DNA of 64,000 nucleotides from Hymenobacter norwichensis DSM 15439 (GTDB lineage: Bacteria; Bacteroidota; Bacteroidia; Cytophagales; Hymenobacteraceae), in NCBI RefSeq assembly GCF_000420705.1, contig NZ_ATVL01000010.1:1-64000 (forward strand). Direction: 5' to 3'. The position numbers and the translations under genes are program-made. Shown here piece after piece: positions 51,974 through 60,113 of the stretch; position 1 is the stretch's first letter, and the number at the start of each line of letters is the position of its first letter. Under the pieces are notes generated by a model. The model worked only from the letters and a program-made list of their open reading frames with translations, had not been told where the DNA came from and ran no database searches.

Positions 51974-52390
51974 GGTGGGAAAGGTTGAGGGAAGAAGCAC
52001 TTCAGAGCAGGGCAAGCGCGTCGGCAGGTCGGGCTAGACATGCAGGGCGCGCATTTCAAATCGGAAGCCAGAAGGTACAAATTCCCATGAATTTGCCTAG
52101 CCTCTCCGAGCGTATGTTGCTGGTGGTAGATACATTGGAGCCATTGCCAACTTAACTCGTCTACTTCCCGCGTCGCCAGTCGGCCACGCAGGCTGCGCAC
52201 ACGCTATGGTTGTGTGGACAGGGTCCTAACCAAGTCCGTCATGCAGAGCGCAGCAAAGCATCTTGGGTGGCGTCGTTGGATGTAGCTTGGCAACGTCAGC
52301 ACACGAGATGCTACGCTACACTCTGCATGACGCCCCTTCGAAGATGTGCTGTAGATTATTTACTACCCTCACAGCCTAGCAGAGCGTAAA
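51974..52390. other. Spacer between Gfo/Idh and DUF6624 genes
   Basis: About 420 bp with the third copy of the interspersed palindrome (52236-52332) and otherwise no credible gene; overlapping small reading frames on both strands look like by-products. Confidence 0.6.
52236..52332. repeat. Interspersed palindromic repeat, copy 3
   Basis: Arms CGTCATGCAGAGCGCAGC and CTCTGCATGACG are well conserved; the middle has diverged from copies 1 and 2. It lies between the Gfo/Idh and DUF6624 genes. Confidence 0.85.
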
Positions 52391-52428
52391 AAACAGGAGG
52401 CCGAAGCATAGTGCCCCGACCTCCGTTT
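52391..52428 (-). terminator. Terminator of the DUF6624 gene
   Basis: A short stem (about 52396-52403 with 52417-52424, extended by AAAC with GTTT) that pairs fully only in the minus-strand RNA because one C-A becomes G-U there. It stands about 35 nt after the stop at 52460. Confidence 0.55.
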
Positions 52429-52459
52429 AGTAGCCGTTAAGGATACCTACATTAACGCT

Positions 52460-53389
52460 TTATTTCGCAGGCAGCTTGTAGTCGAGGCCGAAGCGCTTGG
52501 CGTAGCTAGCCAAGGGCTCCATGCCCATTGCCGCACGGCGCTCATCTACGTGAGCCTCATCCTCAATGGCATGAAAAGCCATCTTGTTGGTTTTGGGGTC
52601 GTTTCTGAGCTGGCTGCCATACACCTGGGGTTTGCCCTGCCACATCAGCAGCCGGTCCTGTATAAGCGCAAAGGCCGACTTCGATAAATCACCTCGTTCC
52701 ATGGCCTGCTTTGCTATCGGGAAGTATTTTTCCATCGTAGGCAGGTCGGAGTGCTGGATCACCAGAAAAACCGTTTCGTTGCCCATTGTTCCCACCTCCT
52801 TTCGGCTAGGCCAGCCGTGGGCGTCGAGCAAGGCCGTAACCTTCTTTAGATTACGGGCATCGGTAATTTCCATTTCCTTCCAAAGCGCCTTCATCTGCTC
52901 GGATTCAGGGCCGTATTGTTTGTTTATGGCATCGTATTTCTGGCGCCCGCCCTGGTCGGCAGTATAGATAGAATCTAGCTGCTGCTTGAGTGGCTTATTG
53001 TAGCTGGCCTCCATCTTGGCTACGGTGGCTTGTAGCTTGGTAAGCATGGGCTGCCAGCGCTTGTCGGCGTGCAGGGCGGTCAGGTCGGTGTCCTGCTTGA
53101 CGTGGGCTACGTTTTCCCAGCCGGCCAGGGTGGCGCGGTCCAGATACTGGAAGGCCTTGTTGGCGTCGCCGGCCAGCGCCCAAGTACAGGCTGCGTTGTA
53201 GAAGTCAGAGTTGGTGGGCTGGGCTTTGCTTTGTTTGAATGCCTGGTCGTATAGCTCGCCGGAGGAGCGGTAGTTTTTGGCGTTGTAGGCATCGAAAGCC
53301 TGCCGGTTTAGTTTGCTGAACTCGGCCTGCGCGAATACAGAAGAACCGCTCAACAGCAAGGTGGCCAAAAGGAATGCAGCTTTTTTCAT
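52460..53389 (-). CDS. DUF6624 protein with N-terminal TPR-like region
   Basis: Exported protein of 309 residues with a signal peptide (MKKAAFLLATLLLSGSSVFA). Residues about 25-100 look like TPR helices (AEFSKLNRQAFDAYNAKNY, NAACTWALAGDANKAFQYL); the remainder matches DUF6624 (KAFALIQ-like SAFALIQDRLLMWQGKPQVYGSQ). The start at 53389 follows the signal peptide; the extension to 53497 is ignored. Function unknown. Confidence 0.75.
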   Translation of the reverse strand: MKKAAFLLATLLLSGSSVFAQAEFSKLNRQAFDAYNAKNYRSSGELYDQAFKQSKAQPTNSDFYNAACTWALAGDANKAFQYLDRATLAGWENVAHVKQDTDLTALHADKRWQPMLTKLQATVAKMEASYNKPLKQQLDSIYTADQGGRQKYDAINKQYGPESEQMKALWKEMEITDARNLKKVTALLDAHGWPSRKEVGTMGNETVFLVIQHSDLPTMEKYFPIAKQAMERGDLSKSAFALIQDRLLMWQGKPQVYGSQLRNDPKTNKMAFHAIEDEAHVDERRAAMGMEPLASYAKRFGLDYKLPAK

Positions 53390-53479
53390 AGAAACGAGAA
53401 GGATAAGTAAGGCGCTACAAGTAAGTGACTTACTGCCAAAAATGGCGTAAGAAATGCTGGCAATCTGCTGTAAATGCAC

Positions 53480-53513
53480 AACGGGCGCCACTCTCAAGAG
53501 TAGCGCCCGTTGC
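53480..53513 (-). terminator. Terminator of the ATP-grasp gene
   Basis: A stem of 16 bp (CAACGGGCGCCACTCT with AGAGTAGCGCCCGTTG) with one C-A position on the plus strand that is G-U in minus-strand RNA, in line with the minus-strand gene ending at 53545. Confidence 0.75.
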
Positions 53514-53544
53514 TATTAGTTGCAGGGCGTAGCTTGAAACCCCA

Positions 53545-54420
53545 CTACACGCGGCCAACTCGCAGGGCCGCCTCGTAGCGCGCAAACGAGTCCGGGGCGG
53601 TGTCCAGGTACAGAAACGGCTCGATAAGCTCCAACTCCATTAGCAAGAACTCGCCGGCTACCTCCACGCCATCTACGCGGGCGTAGAGGCAGTTTTGGGC
53701 GAAGCGCTGCACAATGTCGTCGGCGGTGCGGCGCAGATGAGTGGGGGGCTGTTGGGGCTGGATGCCGCCGCCTAGGTAGTGCTGCACCCGGAAGTCGCCG
53801 GATTTCGGCGTTTTCAGCACGCAATGGCTGTATGCACCGCCCAAATACACCAACGACCATTCCCCTTGGGTCTGAATTTCGGGCAAAAACGGCTGAGCCA
53901 GAAAATCCTCGGCCCGCAGCAACTCCGTCAGCTCCGGCGTGCGGGTGTCCGCGTCGGCGGGGGTAAGGTTGAACGTGTTTTTGGCGCCGCCGCTGATGGC
54001 CGGCTTCACCACCAGCCGGTCGGTGCCCAGCGCCGCAAACAGGGCTCTGGGCTGAAACGCTGCGCCGCGCGGCAGCCAATGGGTGGGCACAATCCGCACG
54101 CCCTGGCGCTCCATATCCAGCAGGTACTGCTTGTTGGCGTTCCACCGAACGGTAGCCACGGGGTTGAGCAGCGGTACCTGCTGCTGTTCCATCCGGTCGA
54201 GCCAGGCGTAAAACTCCGGCACCCTATCGAAGTAGTCCCACGGCGACTTCAGCACTACCACATCATAGGCCAGCCAGTCAACGGCCGGGTTGCTCCAGAT
54301 TCGGGGCTCTACGTGGTGGCCCTGTGCCCGGAGGTGGCGCGTAAGCAGGCTGTCTTCGTCGTCGATGTTGGGGGCCGCGTACTGGGCCAGACTTTCGCAG
54401 GTAACAAGAGCAATATTCAT
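53545..54420 (-). CDS. ATP-grasp family ligase (RimK/glutathione-synthetase-like)
   Basis: Cytoplasmic enzyme of 291 residues with the ATP-grasp fold: an N-terminal alpha/beta domain (DYFDRVPEFYAWLDRM), the central VVKPAISGGAKNTFNL lid with a conserved Lys, and a C-terminal MELELIEPFLYL with the metal-binding Glu pair. It probably joins an acid and an amine through an acyl-phosphate. Substrates unknown; relatives include peptide-ligating and cycloserine-like enzymes. The ATG at 54420 is used (GTG 54423 precedes it). It lies downstream of an M20 gene on the same strand. Confidence 0.72.
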   Translation of the reverse strand: MNIALVTCESLAQYAAPNIDDEDSLLTRHLRAQGHHVEPRIWSNPAVDWLAYDVVVLKSPWDYFDRVPEFYAWLDRMEQQQVPLLNPVATVRWNANKQYLLDMERQGVRIVPTHWLPRGAAFQPRALFAALGTDRLVVKPAISGGAKNTFNLTPADADTRTPELTELLRAEDFLAQPFLPEIQTQGEWSLVYLGGAYSHCVLKTPKSGDFRVQHYLGGGIQPQQPPTHLRRTADDIVQRFAQNCLYARVDGVEVAGEFLLMELELIEPFLYLDTAPDSFARYEAALRVGRV

Positions 54421-54541
54421 CACAGATTTTTCGGCGCAGCGTATGCAGATTTCTCGCTCAGTACGCAGATTATGGCAGCCCGGACATTGGCAGCGGGGCG
54501 TAGCAGCTATTCCGGTACTTGTTCAGCTCAATGAGCGAAGC

Positions 54542-55855
54542 TTATTTCTTGGCGCCTAGGTAGTCGGCCGCCAGCGTAGCCAAGGTTTGCACACCCAGCG
54601 TGAGGCCACTGTCGTCGATGAAGAAGTTGGGTGTGTGGTGCGGGGCGGTGTCAGCAGGATTCTTGCCCTTCGGCATACCGCCCACAAACACAAACAAGCC
54701 GGGCACCTTCTCCTGGAAGTAAGCGAAGTCCTCGGCTCCGGTTACCGCCTTCTGCACGGTTACGTGCGCCGGCCCAGCCACTCGGCGCAGAGTAGGGGCC
54801 ATCTGCTCGGTCAGGCGCGGGTCGTTGTAGGTGATGGGGGCATAGTTGACAATGTCCACCTCGGCGCCGGCGCCGGCGCTTTCGGCAATGTTGGTGGCAG
54901 TGCGGCGCACGGCGGCCCATATCTTTTGCTGCATATCCTTGTCGAGGGTCCGGATGGTGCCGGTCAGCTCCACCTGCTCAGGGATGATGTTGTTGCGTAC
55001 CCCGCCGTGAATCATGCCCACGGTAATAACGGCCGCGTCCTGGGTTAGCTCGCTCTGGCGGCTGATGATGGTTTGGAGGCCCGTCACAATTTGGGCGGCC
55101 GTTACCACCGGGTCTACGGCCAGCCACGGATACGCCCCATGTGCCGATTTGCCTTTCACTTTTATCGTGAATACGTCGGCGGCGGCCATGGTGCCCTCGG
55201 GGCGGTACTTGAGGGTGCCCACTTCGGTTTGGGCGTTGATGTGCAGCCCGAAAATGGCATCTACCTTCGGGTTGTCGAGCACGCCTTCCTGCACCATCAG
55301 CTTGGCCCCGCCCACTACGCCCGGCAACGAGCCTTCCTCAGCGGGCTGGAAAATGAACTTGACGGTACCCGGCAGGTCTTTTTTCACGGCACTCAATACC
55401 TCGGCGGTGCTCAGCAGCATGGCCACGTGGGTGTCGTGGCCGCAGGCATGCATCACGCCTACCTCTTGGCCGTTGTAGGTGGTGCGGGCCTTCGAGGCGA
55501 AAGGCACCGGGGCGGTTTCCGTCACGGGCAAGCCGTCCATGTCGGCGCGCAAGGCTACCACCGGGCCGGGCTTGCCGCCGCGCAAAATACCTACTACGCC
55601 GGTGCGGGCCACGCCGGTTTGTACTTCCAGCCCCAGCTTTTTCAATTGCTCGGCCACAATACCCGCGGTGCGTTTTTCCTCGTTGCCGAGTTCAGGATGC
55701 TCGTGCAAGTCGCGCCGGCAGGCTATGACTTTCGCCTCCTGCGCCGCCGACAGTTTGGCAATGCGGGCATTGAGGGCGGTGTTTTGGGCCGTGGAAGAGG
55801 AAGGTAGCAACGAGCCTGTTAGCAGGGCCACCAAGGCGTAACAAGAAAATTTCAC
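54542..55855 (-). CDS. M20-family amidohydrolase, copy A
   Basis: Zinc amidohydrolase/amino-acid hydrolase of 437 residues, likely periplasmic (signal peptide MKFSCYALVALLTGSLLPSSS; starts at GTG 55853-55855). Motifs: ADMDGLPV, MHACGHDTHVAMLL, EEGSLPGVVGGAKLM, and GLHINAQTEVG. It is similar along its length to the neighbouring gene at 55925; the pair is a tandem duplication. Substrate unknown; hippurate- or indole-3-acetyl-amino-acid hydrolase-type activity is family-typical. Confidence 0.93.
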   Translation of the reverse strand: MKFSCYALVALLTGSLLPSSSTAQNTALNARIAKLSAAQEAKVIACRRDLHEHPELGNEEKRTAGIVAEQLKKLGLEVQTGVARTGVVGILRGGKPGPVVALRADMDGLPVTETAPVPFASKARTTYNGQEVGVMHACGHDTHVAMLLSTAEVLSAVKKDLPGTVKFIFQPAEEGSLPGVVGGAKLMVQEGVLDNPKVDAIFGLHINAQTEVGTLKYRPEGTMAAADVFTIKVKGKSAHGAYPWLAVDPVVTAAQIVTGLQTIISRQSELTQDAAVITVGMIHGGVRNNIIPEQVELTGTIRTLDKDMQQKIWAAVRRTATNIAESAGAGAEVDIVNYAPITYNDPRLTEQMAPTLRRVAGPAHVTVQKAVTGAEDFAYFQEKVPGLFVFVGGMPKGKNPADTAPHHTPNFFIDDSGLTLGVQTLATLAADYLGAKK

Positions 55856-55924
55856 AGTTGAAGGGTTGGGTACAGTGGTAGGAATTTCGGAGTGAAGGTG
55901 AGGTGTCAGCCCGACTACTGGCTT

Positions 55925-57229
55925 CTACTTCGGTGCGGCTAGGTAGTCGGCCGCCAGGGTGGCCAGGGTTTTCACTCCCAGCGTGAAGCCGCTTTCATCC
56001 AGCGTAAAGCCGGGCGTGTGGTGGTCGGCAGTGGTAGCAGGGTCAACTCCTTTGCGCATGCCCCCCACAAATACAAACAAGCCCGGCACCTTCTCCTGGT
56101 ACAAAGCAAAGTCTTCGGCCCAGGTGTTCACCTTCACTTCCCGCACATTGGTTGCCCCCCCGGCTACGGCTTGCAGCGTAGGCAGCATGCGCGCCGCCAG
56201 GGGCGGGTCGTTGTAGGTAACGGGTACGTAGGCCTCGAAGCCCACCTCAACGGTAGCGCCAGCACTTTCGGCAATGCCCTTGGCCGTGCGCCGGACGGCC
56301 GCCCAGATTTGCTCCTGGGTTTTTTTGTCGAACGCGCGAATGGTACCCGTCAATTCCACCTGATCGGGAATAACGTTGTAGCGCACCCCGGCCTTCAGAG
56401 TGCCCACCGTCACGACGGCCGCATCGTCGGTGAGGTTCACTTGCCGGCTGACAATAGTTTGCAAACCCATAATAATCTGAGCCGCTGTTACCACTGGGTC
56501 CACGCTGTTCCAGGGCCGGGCCCCATGCGCGCCTTTGCCAATAACCTTAATTGTAAATCGGTCGGCGCTGGCCATTTCGCCGCCGGGGCGGTAGCTCAAG
56601 CTGCCTGCTTCCGTCTGGGCGTTGATGTGCAGCCCAAAAATGGCGTCCACCTTCGGGTTGTCGAGTACGCCTTCCTGTATCATGAGCTTGGCTCCGCCCA
56701 CTACGCCGGGCAGCGAGCCTTCCTCGGCGGGTTGGAAGATGAACTTAACCGTACCCGACAACTCCTTTTTCACTTGACTGAGCACTTCGGCAGCCCCCAT
56801 GAGCATGGCCACGTGCGAGTCGTGGCCGCAGGCGTGCATCACGCCTACTGGCTGGCCTAAATACGTGGTTTTCACAGTTGAGGCGAAGGCTAGGCCAGTG
56901 GCTTCTGTTACGGGCAGCGCGTCCATATCGGCGCGCAGGGCCACCACCGGGCCTGGTTTGCCGCCCTTCAGAATGCCAACCACGCCGGTGCGGCCTATGC
57001 CAGTCTGTACCTCCAGGCCCAGCTTTTTCAGGTGCGCGGCCACAATGCCAGCCGTGCGTTTTTCCTCGTTGCCCAACTCAGGGTGCTGGTGAAAGTCGCG
57101 GCGCCAGGCAATTACTTTCGTTTCTTCGGCCTGCGCCAGTTGAGCAATGCGGGCGTTGAGGGCCGGATTTTGCGCAACAGCTGGCAGTGCCAGTAAAGCC
57201 AGCGAAGCCAGCAGGTAAGAATGCTTCAT
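55925..57229 (-). CDS. M20-family amidohydrolase, copy B
   Basis: 434 residues; signal peptide MKHSYLLASLALLALPAVAQ; ATG at 57229 preferred over the 57325 start. Motifs as in copy A: ADMDALPV, MHACGHDSHVAMLM, EEGSLPGVVGGAKLM, GLHINAQTEAG. It is divergent from PAP2 and followed by copy A across 70 bp, so both may share a transcript. The differences in the C-terminal half (FEAYVPVTYNDPPL versus IVNYAPITYNDPRL) point to differing substrates. Confidence 0.93.
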   Translation of the reverse strand: MKHSYLLASLALLALPAVAQNPALNARIAQLAQAEETKVIAWRRDFHQHPELGNEEKRTAGIVAAHLKKLGLEVQTGIGRTGVVGILKGGKPGPVVALRADMDALPVTEATGLAFASTVKTTYLGQPVGVMHACGHDSHVAMLMGAAEVLSQVKKELSGTVKFIFQPAEEGSLPGVVGGAKLMIQEGVLDNPKVDAIFGLHINAQTEAGSLSYRPGGEMASADRFTIKVIGKGAHGARPWNSVDPVVTAAQIIMGLQTIVSRQVNLTDDAAVVTVGTLKAGVRYNVIPDQVELTGTIRAFDKKTQEQIWAAVRRTAKGIAESAGATVEVGFEAYVPVTYNDPPLAARMLPTLQAVAGGATNVREVKVNTWAEDFALYQEKVPGLFVFVGGMRKGVDPATTADHHTPGFTLDESGFTLGVKTLATLAADYLAAPK

Positions 57230-57377
57230 AGATAAGCGAGAAAAGAGCAGCAGGAGGCAAAAGATACAGCACCGGCGGCAGGATTGCAGCACCAGGCCGT
57301 GGTTTGCGGCAGCAGCCGAAGCCACACAGCCACGCGCTAATGCGGTTCACCCCACTTAGTGATACAGCGGCAATGGT

Positions 57378-57385
57378 TATTTTTG
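57378..57385 (+). promoter_or_regulatory. TAnnTTTG -7 promoter element of the PAP2 gene
   Basis: TATTTTTG matches the Bacteroidota -7 consensus TAnnTTTG. It lies 25 nt before the ATG at 57411. No clear TTG -33 was found at the usual spacing. Confidence 0.45.
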
Positions 57386-57410
57386 TGGCTATTGCCGTTC
57401 TGCTTATCGT

Positions 57411-58067
57411 ATGCCTCACCCCGTTTCCGCGCCTAATACGCCATCTGCTATCTGGCCTGCCGCCTGGCGGCTTCCTGCATTTCGGTACCGGCTGTTACTC
57501 ACGCTGGCGCTGCTGATTGGGCTGGTAGCCAGCCTGCCGCACTTCTTTGCCTGGATACAGGCCCGCCCCGGCACCCCGCTCCCCGACCCGCTGCTGACTT
57601 TGCTGCCCGTCCACGATGTATCGTGGTTCATATTTATCATCATTTACCTGAGCGTGGGCGCGACGCTGGCCTATGTGCTGCCGCGGCCCTACGTACTGCT
57701 ACGCCTGCTGGCCGCCTACTGGCTGATGCACATGAGCCGTGTGATTCTACTTTCCCTGCTGCCATTGGAGCCGCCCATCGGCCTACTCCCCCTCCGCGAC
57801 CCTATCATCGACACATTCATCTACGTAGCCGCTGGCCCCATCACCAAAGACCTGTTCTTTTCAGGCCACACCGCCACCGTTATGCTGCTGGCCCTGGCAA
57901 CGAAAGGCACCCGCCGCTGGTGGTTACTGGCGGCTACTGCCGCCGTGGGCCTATTGGTGCTGGTACAGCACGTGCATTACACCTATGATGTGCTGGCCGC
58001 CCCGGTCTTTGCGCTCGGCTGCTACTGGCTGGCCGGTTTTTGGGCTAGGTTCGAGAAAAGCGCTTAG
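57411..58067 (+). CDS. PAP2/sphingomyelin-synthase-like membrane enzyme
   Basis: Integral membrane protein of 218 residues with about six helices. The phosphatase/transferase motif is DLFFSGHTATVML (Ser151, Gly152, His153) and the second catalytic block is HVHYTYDVLAAP (His189, Asp193). This pair fits the PAP2_C/sphingomyelin synthase type (FSGHT and HYTxDV) more than classical PAP2. It probably moves a phosphoryl headgroup on a lipid. Divergent from the M20 genes. It may act on ceramide, since Bacteroidota make sphingolipids; this is inference. Confidence 0.85.
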   Translation: MPHPVSAPNTPSAIWPAAWRLPAFRYRLLLTLALLIGLVASLPHFFAWIQARPGTPLPDPLLTLLPVHDVSWFIFIIIYLSVGATLAYVLPRPYVLLRLLAAYWLMHMSRVILLSLLPLEPPIGLLPLRDPIIDTFIYVAAGPITKDLFFSGHTATVMLLALATKGTRRWWLLAATAAVGLLVLVQHVHYTYDVLAAPVFALGCYWLAGFWARFEKSA

Positions 58068-58090
58068 GGCTTCCTCTCCTTGAAGTTACG

Positions 58091-59047
58091 CTATTGTTTA
58101 GGCGCAGCTAGGTTCTTCAGGCTGATGAGCGCCGTGCTGGGCAATACCTTTTTGAGGAAGGATAATGCCAAACCCCGAATGGTCTTAGGTAGAATATTCT
58201 TTTGCAATAGCCACAAGTCCTGGGGCGACATTGTAGCCACTGATGTCTGTGGAAACGTTGGGTAATTGGCTTTCGAGCCGAACCCTAAATATTTCAGAAT
58301 TGCCGGGTCGGTATTGTCTACAAAAGACGGGTTAATTAGCAACTGTTCGCCGTGCCCGAGGTGGTTTTCCGAAACGGCATCAATTTGAAAGAGAAAGGTC
58401 TTTCTTTTGAAACCCGGTACGTCAAAAGGTTTTGCCCTATGAATTAAATGGGTGTTGCACAAAATCAAACTTCCCTTCGGCGCTTTCACAGATACAATAT
58501 CGGTGCTGTGAGTTTGGTCGATGTATTTATCAGCAAAAAAGCGCTGGTTATGCTGTGCCGACCACTTATGTGACCCAGGAATTAATTGAAACGGGTTAAT
58601 TTCGGATACATCAGATAAATAAAATAGAAATAGAATACCCGGCAGTTCATGTTTGCCTTTGAACGTATTGCCGTCCTGAAGATTATTGTCGGTGTGCCAA
58701 GGCATGTGTGCCTTGGTATGCGTTTCAAAAATGCGCTGATTGCTAATCTTATGAGGACCAGCAAAAAAGCTGCTGCATATAGCCCTTGCCTTCTCGTGGG
58801 TAACTAGGTCGTAGCAGCATTTGGAAACCGCCAGCGTGTGCGAATGAAAATTCATGCTGCTGGCCCGCACCACCCCAACGCTGTTGTTATTAACGAGGTA
58901 TTCTTTTAACTCAATGCAACTTAGTATTTCAGCAAGAGCGTCTTCCGCAATTATATCTTTGAAAACATAATATCCGTCTCCAACTGTAAGTGCCTGCGCT
59001 ACTTCAAATGCATTGCAGTCGTTGAAGGCGGCTCTGTATACATCCAT
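58091..59047 (-). CDS. Phytanoyl-CoA dioxygenase (PhyH) family protein, copy 1
   Basis: Fe(II)/2-oxoglutarate-type oxygenase of 318 residues. Iron motif HTD (His118, Asp120), distal His203 in HLIHRAK. GDGYYVFKDI at the start matches PhyH. Base composition is clearly lower in GC than in the neighbours and it has runs of Asn/Lys, suggesting transfer from elsewhere. It converges on the PAP2 gene (24-bp gap). Reaction unknown; hydroxylation of a lipid, natural product or amino-acid-like substrate is family-typical. Confidence 0.85.
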   Translation of the reverse strand: MDVYRAAFNDCNAFEVAQALTVGDGYYVFKDIIAEDALAEILSCIELKEYLVNNNSVGVVRASSMNFHSHTLAVSKCCYDLVTHEKARAICSSFFAGPHKISNQRIFETHTKAHMPWHTDNNLQDGNTFKGKHELPGILFLFYLSDVSEINPFQLIPGSHKWSAQHNQRFFADKYIDQTHSTDIVSVKAPKGSLILCNTHLIHRAKPFDVPGFKRKTFLFQIDAVSENHLGHGEQLLINPSFVDNTDPAILKYLGFGSKANYPTFPQTSVATMSPQDLWLLQKNILPKTIRGLALSFLKKVLPSTALISLKNLAAPKQ

Positions 59048-59233
59048 AAGTGAAGTAGTTGCGTGTTTATTTCCGGGTATAGTTGCTATTCTTAGATAAA
59101 TATCCCCAAATAAAATTACTGACGAGCTTCACTGAAAATCAATTGTATATAAGGTTAAAGAGTATTTGAGTTTGTAATAAATAAGAAAGCTAATATAGTA
59201 TGCGTTGCTTCATTTCTTAGACGAAAGCACTAT

Positions 59234-60019
59234 TTATTTCAAGTGCTTCTCGTAAATGCCCGCCGCAATTTTCTCAGTCAGTGCTTTCGGCACTAAGCCG
59301 GTGAGCTTCGAGGAAATCTTGTTCAAGGCTCCCGGAATAACTTCTGCTTCACCGGCTAGTAAAGCGGCAATACCGAACTGTGCCACCTGAGCGGGCGTCA
59401 TGGATACCTTGTTGGCAGTGGCTTGCAACCCGGCGCTCATACCAGCGCGGTCGGCAAAGTCGGTGGTAGTAGCGCCGGGACTCAGGCAGGTAACGGATAC
59501 ACCGGACTCGCGCAACTCGTAGCGCAGCCCCCGCGAAAAGCTGAGCAAGAAGGCTTTACTGGCTGCGTAGAGCGTGAGTGTGGGCACTGCCTGATACGCC
59601 GCGGTGCTGGCCACGTTCAGAACGTAGGCTTTGGGTTGCCGGTGAAGCAATGGCAGCAGCCGGTGCGTGAGGGCCACCGGCAGGTGCATGTTCAGCTGTA
59701 GCATGCTTTGCTGCTCGGCTAGCGTCAGCTCCTCGAAACGGCCCCACATACCGTAGCCCGCATTGTTTATCAATACCACTAGCTCCTGGGTCTGGTGGTT
59801 CACCCATTCTGTTACTTGCTCGGCGGCACCGGGCGCGGCCAAGTCGCAGGGCAATGTGTGGGCCTTGATGCGGTGCTGCTGCTGGAGCTCGGTGGCTAGC
59901 TGTTCCAGCTGGTCGGCGGAGCGGGCTACCAGCAGTACGTCGTAGCCGCGGCCAGCTAGTTCGGTGGCAAACGCCCGACCGATACCACGGGAAGCGCCAG
60001 TAATGAGAGCAGTAGGCAT
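59234..60019 (-). CDS. SDR-family oxidoreductase
   Basis: Short-chain dehydrogenase of 261 residues. NAD(P) motif TGASRGIGRAFA (7-18), NNAG at 85-88, Ser138, Tyr151 and Lys155 form the catalytic group. The basic residues after the glycine motif (VARS) favour NADP. Substrate unknown. It lies between the two PhyH genes, all on the minus strand. Confidence 0.93.
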   Translation of the reverse strand: MPTALITGASRGIGRAFATELAGRGYDVLLVARSADQLEQLATELQQQHRIKAHTLPCDLAAPGAAEQVTEWVNHQTQELVVLINNAGYGMWGRFEELTLAEQQSMLQLNMHLPVALTHRLLPLLHRQPKAYVLNVASTAAYQAVPTLTLYAASKAFLLSFSRGLRYELRESGVSVTCLSPGATTTDFADRAGMSAGLQATANKVSMTPAQVAQFGIAALLAGEAEVIPGALNKISSKLTGLVPKALTEKIAAGIYEKHLK

Positions 60020-60022
60020 AAG

Positions 60023-60113
60023 GTGAAATAGTGAGGTGGTGAACGGGTGAGTTTGATGTTCTGGTGGCTCAATAAGGCGTCAAACTCACCAGTTCACCAC
60101 CTCACTATTTCAC
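60023..60113. repeat. Long inverted repeat between SDR and PhyH copy 2
   Basis: Arms of 34 nt (60023-60056 and 60080-60113) pair with one mismatch around a 23-nt loop. The stop codon of PhyH copy 2 (60105-60107) lies inside the right arm. It may be a terminator for the minus-strand PhyH gene; it lacks a T run on that strand and is unusually long. Confidence 0.85.

Noticed and set aside
53516-54145. 209-codon minus-strand frame overlapping the ATP-grasp gene
   Set aside because: Same strand but other frame; Arg/Ala/Pro-rich composition, no domain, and the ATP-grasp frame carries the conserved motifs.
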